DNA from: Albula goreensis
Taxonomy: Eukaryota > Chordata > Actinopteri > Albuliformes > Albulidae
Direction: 5' to 3'
DNA: 64,000 bases
NCBI GenBank assembly: GCA_022829145.1
Contig: CM040746.1
Coordinates: 31,762,212-31,826,211 of the forward strand
The notes under the pieces were generated by a model. That model was given only the letters and a program-made list of their open reading frames with translations. It ran no database searches and was not told the origin of the DNA. Position 1 is the first letter of the stretch. Every line of letters starts with the position of its first letter. The translations under genes and the position numbers were made by a program. Positions 55,632 through 64,000 of this stretch are shown here, piece by piece.

Positions 55632-55790
55632 AGATATTATTACTATTATTATTATTATTATTTGTATTATTTGTAGTAGTAGTAGTAGTAGTTGTTGTTG
55701 TTGCTGAAGTAGTAGTAGTAGTAATAGTGGTGGTGGTGGTGGTAGTACTAGAGTAGGAGTATTAGTAGAAGTCGTAGTAGTATTCTAGTA
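55632..55790. repeat. Compound trinucleotide tract (TAT/TAG/TTG/GTG)n
   Basis: A run of TAT triplets passes into TAG, TTG, TAG and GTG/TAG triplets, with increasing irregularity toward 55790. Confidence 0.9.
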
Positions 55791-55834
55791 TTCTTCATGC
55801 TTAACTTGATTTTAAAATCTGCTCACTACAGGAT

Positions 55835-55895
55835 CAGTACAACAGGTTAGGAGTTGATATCCCATGCCTATATGAACGCCTAACCTGTTGTACTG
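55835..55895. other. Long near-perfect hairpin
   Basis: The arms CAGTACAACAGGTTAGG (55835-55851) and CCTAACCTGTTGTACTG (55879-55895) are perfect 17-base complements. Inside them GTTGATAT and ATATGAAC add seven more pairs around single mismatches, leaving a 9-base loop (CCCATGCCT). The 61-base fold has the size of a short pre-miRNA or a small inverted-repeat element. No known miRNA was recognised. Confidence 0.6.
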
Positions 55896-57268
55896 TAAAA
55901 TATATATTCTCATTTTTACAGCCTTTGAGTGTGCCTGACCTTTCATGCAGACAGCTGATGCTGGGGCGCTTTAGAGGCAATAGCTCCCCTGCAATCTATG
56001 AGGAAGTCTGTGGATGACTCAGCAGGTAGAACGATGTCTCTTACATGACCAGTGCATTCCAACAACACTGCACAGCAAGTGAACATCAACCTGCTACCAA
56101 ACTGCTTTTCTGGCTCAGTTAGGAATGTGAAGACATATATGGATGTTTTGCATTTTTATTTTTGGCTTCTTGTTTTCTGACACATTCTGCATACATGAAT
56201 AAAAGATTGCAAGTCGCTGAACTAATGCAGTATTTTTTAATGGAAGTTAAGAATAAAAACTGTAGCATTTTTTATTTCTGTATTTATTTTCTTTGTTTAT
56301 TTGATCAAAAACTATTTTGAAATTCTTATAGTTTCACCAGTAGCATGGCTGACAACTTTGGTATGATTTGAAATTATTATGTTAATTTATTTGTATGTAT
56401 AATCTTGGTTTATCTGTATCAATGCAGTTCCTCTCCAGCCCTCACATGCATTGTACAGCCCTACTGTCTAATAACAAAACCAGCTACTGCAGCTATCCAA
56501 TATGTAATCTCATGTGTAATTAGTTGTGGTGAAAAAATAATGTGCAGCTCTACATGGTTATATGTTGTGACATATTAATTAAGTTAAAAATAGGTCACAA
56601 TTAAAACAATATTCCTGTCATGATGTCCTCTTTAATTACACCCACATACATGTCATGTATAACGAAACCAGGTTGAACACAATACTGTGGCCAAGATTAA
56701 AATGAAACATAATAAGTTTTCAGCCGCAGGTTTAATTAAGTGGTTAAGCATTTATTTCCACTTTTTTTACTATCTATACTTTGAACAATGCATCTGCCTA
56801 CTTTGTTTCCAGTTGGGAAAGAACTACCAAACAGAAAGAAAAAAAAACACTTGCAAATAAAAGGCATTGTAGTGTGACTCACTGTATTGGTTTTTGGGTT
56901 GAATTTTATAACAGCCATTTCATTAGCTGTGTTTCTGTGGCTGTCCAAACTGCCTGCATGAACAGGAAACATTCACAAATCAGACTAAACATATGTACTG
57001 AAGCTACTGCAGATTTGCTGGATTATAGCAGTGAAAACCAGTTATTGCTTTTTCTATTATCTGTATCTGCAAATATAATAACTCTGCTCCTGGGCTGGCA
57101 AAGTCTGTCTTCTCTGTAGATTGATAATGGTGCTAGCAGTATTGACAATCTGTGCCTCTTTTTTATATTTGCAATGACAATAACCCATGAAAAACTGTGA
57201 TGTTAGTGATATTATTTTTATTATCTTTAGGGAAGGAGCTGCTAATCTGCCATAATCCTCCAACTCAA

Positions 57269-57491
57269 GGGGCAGCCTATAGCCTAGTGGCTAAAGTACA
57301 TGACTGGGACCCCTGAGGTTGGCAGCTCAAGTCCTATTCCAGCCACATGAAGAACACCATTGCTGTTGGGCCCTTGAGCAAGGCCCTTAACCCCACATTG
57401 CTCCCAGGGGGGATTGGCCCTTGGTTAGTCTAATCAACTGTAAGTCGCTTTGGATAAAAGCATCAGCTAAATGACTGTGTAATGTAATGTA
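57269..57491 (+). mobile_element. tRNA-derived SINE (V-SINE-like), complete
   Basis: Begins GGGGCAGCCTATAGCCTAGT with an A box (TAGCCTAGTGGCTAAAG) and a B box (GGCAGCTCAAGTCC) from the tRNA promoter. A central domain with CCCTTGAGCAAGGCCCTTAA follows, then the tail GTAAGTCGCTTTGGATAAAA and the AATGTAATGTAA end. The order head, central domain and LINE-like tail matches vertebrate V-type SINEs as I know them. Confidence 0.85.
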
Positions 57492-59220
57492 ACTTCATGT
57501 CACAATAATTCAAGAAATAGTGACTCTTTATGTTTCACAGTATTCTACCTTATGTAATTGAATTTCTGGTTTAAAGTTGATTAAAGGTTAAGAAAGGTAA
57601 ACATATTAGCTAAAATACAACAGTTCTGTCAGGAAATTTTAACTTGGATTTCCTTTTTGGGGTACTTGTAAAAAATCCAATAAAATGTAAATATTGAATT
57701 AATTGGTGTATTGGGGCATGCTCCTGATAAACAGTGGGCATATATGCCTACACTACAATAGAATAATGGTAACAGATTATCAGTATTAACCTAAAATATA
57801 ACTAACATTGAAATATTTCCATTACACAGAACAATGCCAAAAAAGGGAAAGGAGGCAAAACTGCATACAGTCTGAATTAGAGCATAAATATGTCATTATT
57901 AGTAATGACTTAGTTTGGTGTTTTGTTTTATTTTACTTATTTTGTTAATGACATGTGAGGTAGGGATACTTATGTCCCGTTATGGTTCTTCACACTTCCA
58001 TGTTTCGAAAACAAGTAGGCTTGGTGCCATACTTTATCAGGTGCACAGCTCTCCGTCTGACATTTTTAATTTTATAATTGTACTTTGAATGCAAGTAGGA
58101 ACAATCCAATAAAGAAAGCATCTTTGGAGTACCTTACCTTCAGTGGCTATGGCATATACACCCTGAGGGCATCTCAGTGGCATTCCCAAGTAATGCACAG
58201 GTGAAATGATGTGCCCCAGGGCTTGGAAGAGAATTCTGAATTCTGCATCTGTGCCAACTGTGGCAAGGTATTCTGTGGAGTAATGCACAACTGGCTACTG
58301 TGCCCAGTGTGAGGCAGGGTTACAGTTGGCAGGCTATTTCTGTTCTGCTGATTGGCTCAGTTGATTGACAGCAGAAAGGAAATAAGAGTCAGCTATGTAC
58401 ATGCATGTTTGGACAATATATACTATTCTTTGGGCTCAAAATGGGAAGATGATGTTGTAAAATTGTGGAATAGTGGTGCAATTCAAATGAGAGATTAAAT
58501 ATAAAAAGGACATTAAAGGTTGTGTAAAAAAATACAATCATGACACACCTATGCAATAAACAACAGACAAAAAACCACCATGGAGTGTCAGCTCCTGTAC
58601 ATTTTTATTGTCTCAGTTGGGAACATGCAGCCACAAGCTGTGGCTGGTAAACAGTTGAAAAATCAAACAATACATATTGATATACAGCACCATAACACCA
58701 AAAGAAGAGCAAACTCTCTGATAAAGAAACATGTTTAAAAAGGTCAAAGGTCAGAGTGAACAATGTAGCTATGCTTTCTGGAAAAGAATAGAAATAAGCA
58801 CAATACCATTAAACTGAACAGATATGAGAATATTTCACTCATTCAACAGAACGTCTCAGTAATTTATTAGACAGTTTCACATGAAACATTTTATTTTTTG
58901 GAAATTAAATTACCCTTGGTGTTTAAAAACGAATTTCAACTTTATTTAATAAGATTTTTTATGAATTTAGTCGTAGAAGGTCATATCTGTCAGGGCAAAT
59001 TTCTAGAAATAAATTAGAATTTTATTTTTATATCATGCAACAAAAGATCCTTACTGTGAATGTGTTGTTTGAATGAAATACAGGCTGCTATTATCCACCT
59101 TAAGCCAGGCAAAACACAAACACGTGATTTGATCTAAATACATTTAACACAGTAAAATATCATACGGTAAAACATACTGATTTACTCTGACTGAACTGAA
59201 GACTTTCGTGTGGACTAAGA

Positions 59221-59400
59221 CAAAAGTCGGACTGTATTTGCGGTCTCTATGACCTCCCCTTTCACTCCCTCCCTCTCTTCCTCCACAAAGTCAATGATGG
59301 GCGGGACAATGGTGCTCAGTTTTCAGTCGGTTACGACTGTCACAGCCCTGATCTCGAGTAGCTATTGGCTCCTGTCTGTGTCGACGTCACAATCATGATT
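59221..59400 (+). promoter_or_regulatory. hdx: Probable hdx promoter
   Basis: A CpG-richer segment ahead of the putative first hdx exon. It has a GC box GGGCGGGA (59299-59306), an inverted CCAAT box (ATTGG, 59364-59368) and a CRE-like GACGTCAC (59383-59390), all within 100 bases. The arrangement is typical of TATA-less promoters. The start site was not determined. Confidence 0.5.
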
Positions 59401-59500
59401 AGAATTGATGATCGGACGTTTTGATTTCATTGTCTGGCGAAGGGAGTCGGGAAGAAATCTGCTGAATTCGAGCGTTCGTTTGATTTGTCAACAAAACAAG
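59401..59500 (+). other. hdx: Putative non-coding first exon of hdx (5' end approximate)
   Basis: DNA downstream of the promoter elements ends in AACAAAACAAG followed by GTATCT, a plausible donor at 59501. HDX in other vertebrates has a non-coding first exon. The 5' limit is arbitrary. A second possible donor, GCAG|GTAGCC, lies near 59696, so the exon may be longer. Confidence 0.35.
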
Positions 59501-61141
59501 GTATCTAACAAATTAATTATCTCCATCTTTTCCATTGCTTTCGACGGAGGTTCACAGTGCTCCGGGGGAATGGCTCGGGCTGTATATGCAGCTCCGCTTG
59601 GGTGGGAAAACCGCAAAAGATATTTAAAGAAAAAGTTTAGTTGCATTCAGACGCATGGCCTCCAGGGCCTGGCCTGTAATCGTATCTTATCCGCAGGTAG
59701 CCCGCTGTATATTAGCTCCTCTTGTCTTTGTTATTGAGATGTAGCGCTTACCCGTAGTTAGCTGGTTTGCTGTAGCCGAGCCGGAAAGTTATCGCTCTGG
59801 TTTCCTGTCCTCGCTTTCTATTCCGGCGATCAGTATTGCCCTTGTGGTGAACTGGGTGGATGTGCGTTTTATTCATCATCAGCGCTCTTTGTAATGTAAT
59901 CAATATTACATACAGCGGCCATGCGCACTGAGTCTTTCCAAAACCGGAGGAAGGAATAGAGTAACCCTTACGTTGCCTGCCTTCTCATTGAGAACAAAAT
60001 GTTATGATATGGACGTTGCTTAAACATTACCAAGCTAAGTTAACTTCATCAGTATGAAATCGGGTTATTTGTTTCACTGCTAGCTAGCATGGCTATATGC
60101 TTTCCGTAAAATGATTTCAAGCTTGCAAGCTAACTACATCTAAATGTTAGAAATTCAGCTGGGCTGTGTACATCATGCTTACTACCTTCCTACGATTCTT
60201 ATGTTTACATCAACTAGTTAACATTCACTATCTACCTTGCTATGATAAATCCATTAGAAAAGAAGAGCTAACATAGCTAGCCAGCTAGCTATATCTCAGG
60301 CAAATTGATACATACTGTGGCTAATCATTTGGACACTCGAATGCCCATCTTTAAACTTAAAAAGTAACGTGGGATTTGAATCAAAACAAAACGTAATTCA
60401 ATGGTCTGTTCCGCAAAGTATATATATTTGTGTCCAATATTAGTTATGTAACGTATAGCTAATCACTGCAATTATCCAAATGTTCACCTCACATTAAAGC
60501 CAGCTACGAGCCAGACGGCATGGATCAGTGATTTTACATGTTAATGCTTTGAACTGATTGCGTCAAAAATGTCTTGCCTGAACTCTAAGGGGTGCATGTA
60601 TCGCAAGTTTACATCCTGAAACTGCAGAAGCATATCGTAAGGGTCAGTAAATCATGAATATTCTCATGGCAGAATCACTTTACTGTCGTGTCCGGAAATT
60701 CAAGCCCTACATGTTTGTGTTGCTCAATGGTTTTAACCATTTTAATTAACATTAACGTTAAATTATATATGTAGTTTCTCGATTACTATTTTAGGAATGT
60801 GGCGGATAAAGCGATGTAAATCTTGCTAAATGTATCATTACAGTAACACAGAAATCAACATGTCAGGACAGACATTGTAGTGCAAGCCCCTGAAATTCCC
60901 TCTGTTGTAGCCCCCTGGGCACAAAATGAGCTCTTTGAGTGGCGGTCAGTGCAAACGTGGAATCCCAGTCATTGTACTCTTTAAAATGATAAACGACCAT
61001 TATTTAGTTTTGTAACATGGTTTTGACAGTTTTTTTTTTTTTTTTGATAACATGTGTTTGGAAAGATGAATCTGAACATTTGACTGGATGCCAATGTGTC
61101 ATCACTGGCCTCTGAACTTGTCCCTGTGTATTCTTCTACAG
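59501..61141 (+). other. Putative hdx intron 1
   Basis: About 1.6 kb. The first 500 bases are CpG-richer and the rest is AT-rich with poly-T at 61029-61045. No gene was recognised. Confidence 0.45.
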
Positions 61142-61526
61142 ACCCTACTGACCCACATCACGCCAGAAGGAGAAGCGTTTAGCATATTGAGGCAGTGGCA
61201 GTCGCACCCTGCAGGACAACGCAGGACCCCATGATGTTAGGATCAGGGATGTAATGTTAGCACCGTAGCCAGGTGGCCCCAAAAATTGTATTACCCAAGG
61301 ACAGCTGAGGGGAGGCTGGTTTTCTGTTGGCTTGTGCGATGGTGGAGGAATCCCCACTCGCCTGACCAGCCGTTCTCGCCAGCTGTCCGTTTCTCTATGT
61401 GGAGGGGACAGACCGGCTTGGAGTCTCGTCACTGAAAGCCTGGTCTCCCCTGGATTACCTGAAGCAATCCACTCCTCCTCTTCTTGAAATATGGAGGCTT
61501 GGCAGGAGAAAAGGAGTGTTCAGAAT
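61142..61526 (+). other. hdx: Second hdx exon (5'UTR, possible alternative start)
   Basis: Bounded by a strong acceptor (TGTATTCTTCTACAG before 61142) and a perfect donor (GTAAGTAT at 61527). It contains several ATGs with short frames. The last ATG (61491) opens MEAWQEKRSVQN and runs without a stop to the donor. Splicing to the exon at 62954 keeps it in frame with the known HDX start. A TGA lies two codons upstream of this ATG, so the frame cannot extend further. Confidence 0.65.
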
Positions 61527-62953
61527 GTAAGTATATTAAGCCTACTACACTGTGGAAGAGAGTGTCAGGTTAGCACAATGGTACAAATCTAATAAAGTGT
61601 TTCTTCTAACTCTGTTTCATCAGGTCCTTGTTCTGTTTTTTTATAAATATTCCACACCACCACCTCCCCCATTGACTCCCATGCAGTTTTTCAGGGACGT
61701 TCCCACACTCCTCCTTTTAAAATCCTCCACTTACCATATGCATTTGCCATGGATTGTTGAAAAACCCTATGTCCCACTTCCATTTTGGGGAAAACCTTTC
61801 ATCTTGCAGTCTTGCTTCTACCTAAGAGAGTCATGATTGGGTAATGGGGTTTCAAACTGCTGAAACAAGGTGGAGGTACAGTCTGTATCAGCGACTCATT
61901 TGAATCAATCTTTATGGTTTATAGTTAAGCACAAAACATTTTTATTGGTTCAGAGAAGTCATTGATTTATCAATGGTTGTATCTCCACTCATAATGGTAT
62001 TCATGAAACCTCAGTAAAAGGGCGATGTTAAGTACCTTGTACTATGTGGATCTGCAGTGTTTTGTCTATCACCGCTTTTAATTTATTTTGTTCTCCATTG
62101 CTCTACACTGCCCCACATACTTTCAATCATATTCTACATGTAGCAATAAAATATTCAAAGAACATTTGAATATTAGCTAATAGAATGGGTCATTGATTTT
62201 TACATGTAAAATCCCTGATCTGTGCCATCTGGCTCGTAGCTAGCTTTAATGAGGCAGCCTTTGGTCTAGTGGCTAAGGTACATGACTGGTACCCCTGAGG
62301 TTGGTGTTTCAAGCCTCGGTCTTGCCACAGCAAAAGAACACCATTGCTTAACCCCACATTGCCCTTGGCCCTTGGTTAGCTTAATCCAGGCATGCTATGA
62401 CTATAATGTAATGTGAGGTGAACACTTGGGAAACTTCACTGATTATTTCTTTTTAAAATGACATTTATAGATTTTTATTTATATATAACTTCACCGGCAA
62501 ATTGACAGACATTCTAGCTAATCATTTGACCACTCAGTCTTTATAGGAGTTGAGTTACCCATTTGTAGCTCCTTCCATCTTGCAGTTTGTTCAAGTATCA
62601 GTTTAATTACTAAATGGCTGTGAGAAATGTGGCTCAGATTCTAGTCTCAATGTATTTACCCCAGCAAGATCTAAGTTTTTCTGCAGTGATGACATCAAAA
62701 AGAAACAGCAAAGCATTATAAGCACATTACTTTGTAAACAATTGAATTAATATGTTGAATTGTATGCATGAAACATGTGCCAAACCAGTGGCTCATACAA
62801 AACTGATTTCTAAGTGCTTGGAATGTAAAACCAAACACATTCTCAGAATTGTATCATCTAATGCAATTTCCGTTCATGCCTTTTAAATGGTAAAGGGGAT
62901 TAAATTGATAATCTGTCATGTCTGTAACCCCCATCCCCACCTCCTCCCCTCAG
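61527..62953 (+). other. hdx intron before the homeodomain exon
   Basis: About 1.4 kb, AT-rich. It contains a second, internally deleted SINE (62251-62415). No exon was recognised. Confidence 0.6.
62251..62415 (+). mobile_element. tRNA-derived SINE, internally deleted copy
   Basis: GAGGCAGCCTTTGGTCTAGT and ACATGACTGGTACCCCTGAG match the SINE at 57269 closely. The central CTGTTGGGCCCTTGAGCAAG segment and most of the CGCTTTGG tail are missing. Same orientation and family. Confidence 0.8.
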
Positions 62954-63100
62954 ATGAATCTGCGCTCTGTCTTCACCGCCGAGCAGCAGCAAATCCTGGA
63001 GCGTTACTACGAAAATGGGATGACCAATCAGAGCAAGAGCTGCTTCCAGATGATCCTTCAGTGTGCCCAGGAGACCAAGCTCGACTTCAGCGTGGTCAGG
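62954..63100 (+). CDS. hdx: HDX homeodomain exon (start codon of the known HDX protein)
   Basis: 49 codons beginning MNLRSVFTAEQQQILERYYE and ending KLDFSVVR, closely matching the N-terminus of vertebrate HDX, a nuclear protein with two highly divergent homeodomains. It carries helices 1 and 2 and the start of helix 3 of the first homeodomain. The acceptor TCCCCTCAG directly abuts the ATG, so all 5'UTR must come from upstream exons. The donor is AGG|GTAGCT at 63101. Phase 0 on both sides. Confidence 0.95.
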
Positions 63101-63452
63101 GTAGCTATTGAGATGTGCACATTACAGGGCTGGGGTCATAGTTCATTGAGCTCCTCTATGAAGCTCCTCTATAAACAGGTACCCATCTATTTATGATATT
63201 TTTTGTCAGGATGTAGAACCAAAGTGAACAACAATGGGATTGGGAGCAAGAAAGAAGGGAGAGGGTCATTTATACACCACTGATTAGAATAAATTATATA
63301 ATTGCCATATATAGCTAGGCATACATTCCAGAAGGGATGATAATAATAATATTAATGTTAATAATAATAATAACAGTTTTTAAGTAGTTACAACGTTATA
63401 ACGTATTTCATATGTGGAGCTTATCAGATGCTTCTCATCTCCTTCTCTGCAG
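63101..63452 (+). other. hdx intron between homeodomain exons
   Basis: 352 bp with GT...AG borders. It contains an (ATA)n trinucleotide tract at 63336-63378. Confidence 0.85.
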
Positions 63453-64000
63453 ACATGGGTTGGCAACAAGAGGCGGAAGTTGGCATCTAAGGGTGAGCCG
63501 AACGGGGTGGTGGGGCACGGTCCGGCAGGGCACAGTCTGGTGGGGGCTGGCAGCGGGGGGCTGGTGGCGGGCATGGTGCTGACGCCGGAGATGGTGGCCG
63601 CCCGTAGCGTTCAGCGAGGCACGGCAGTTACGCATCTCCTCCCACCGGTTGCTACCTCCTCCTCATCCCCCTCACCCTCCTCCTGCTCCCCCCTCAGTGG
63701 AGGGAGTGGGCACAGCGGTGGCGGCAACAGCAACAATAACAACGACGTGATCGTCACAGGCATCTACTCCCTGAACCGCAACCCCTCCAGCCGGGCGGAG
63801 CCAGCCTTGTCTTCCGTGTCTCATGCCCGGGCCGCCACCAAAGCCCCGCCCCCGCTGCGGGCCGAGGCGGAGCTTCCCATCCAGATTCACGTTCGCCCCG
63901 TCACCTCACACTAACAGCCCGCCCCTCCATGCCAAGGCGGTGTCTCTGCCCAGGAAGACCCTGCACCAGGCTCTGCCCAGGGGCCTACACTGTACAGCCA
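63453..64000 (+). CDS. hdx: HDX long exon (rest of homeodomain 1 and linker; continues past window)
   Basis: The acceptor CTTCTCTGCAG precedes 63453. The exon starts TWVGNKRRKLASK, the recognition helix of the first homeodomain with the divergent WVGNKRRK in place of WFQNRR. A Gly/Ser/Pro-rich linker follows, with NNNNDVIVTGIYS, a motif shared with mammalian HDX. The frame meets TAA at 63912-63914, giving only 153 codons here. The frame one base later is open from there to the window end and looks like the expected continuation, so an extra base or other error near 63880-63912 is suspected. The second homeodomain would lie beyond the right edge. Confidence 0.85.

Larger units (their letters stand above)
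54601..59220. other. Intergenic region between cnksr2 and hdx
   Basis: About 4.6 kb of AT-rich DNA separating two divergently transcribed genes. It contains a compound trinucleotide tract (55632-55790), a long hairpin (55835-55895) and a complete SINE (57269-57491). Short open frames here look non-coding. Confidence 0.7.

Overview
The window is vertebrate nuclear DNA, almost certainly from a ray-finned (teleost) fish. The genes have small exons with canonical GT/AG borders. Most of the sequence is intron rich in CA/GT microsatellites. It also carries teleost-type tRNA-derived SINEs, a hAT-like miniature transposon and a Ngaro-type tyrosine-recombinase retrotransposon. No bacterial operons, CRISPR arrays or phage genes are seen. 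The species cannot be named from this sequence.

Left and centre (1 to about 54.4 kb, minus strand): the 5' part of a CNKSR2 orthologue (connector enhancer of kinase suppressor of Ras 2). Eight coding exons were placed with consistent splice phases: 54083-54020, 23277-23114, 15054-14852, 14657-14570, 10969-10928, 7540-7421, 6234-6175 and 2142-2074. They encode the first 270 residues: the SAM domain, the CRIC domain and the start of the PDZ domain. The rest of the gene (end of PDZ, PH domain, C-terminus) lies beyond the left edge. Intron 1 is about 30.7 kb and holds most of the repeats.

Inside intron 1 (40251-45588, same strand as the gene) is a nearly full-length Ngaro/DIRS-type retrotransposon. 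Its split direct repeats are organised A1-body-B1-A2-B2. It has a gag-like ORF with a SAP-like motif and a CCHC knuckle, an RT-RNase H region, and a tyrosine recombinase with the R...HxxR...W...Y signature. The split repeats are identical between copies, yet every ORF carries frameshifts.

Right part (about 59.2-64 kb, plus strand): the 5' end of HDX (highly divergent homeobox). It has a GC-box/CCAAT/CRE-bearing promoter, a probable non-coding first exon, a second exon at 61142-61526, the homeodomain exon 62954-63100, and a long exon from 63453 to the window end. The second exon contains an ATG in frame with the homeodomain exon. The long exon has an apparent frameshift/stop at 63912. cnksr2 and hdx are therefore a head-to-head pair about 5 kb apart. 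The intergenic region contains a SINE, a trinucleotide-repeat tract and a long near-perfect hairpin.

No clearly new enzymatic or defence system is present. The most informative observations are the recombination-core architecture of the Ngaro element, the clash between identical repeats and broken ORFs, the possible alternative HDX N-terminus, the intergenic hairpin, and a duplicated block shared by two cnksr2 introns.
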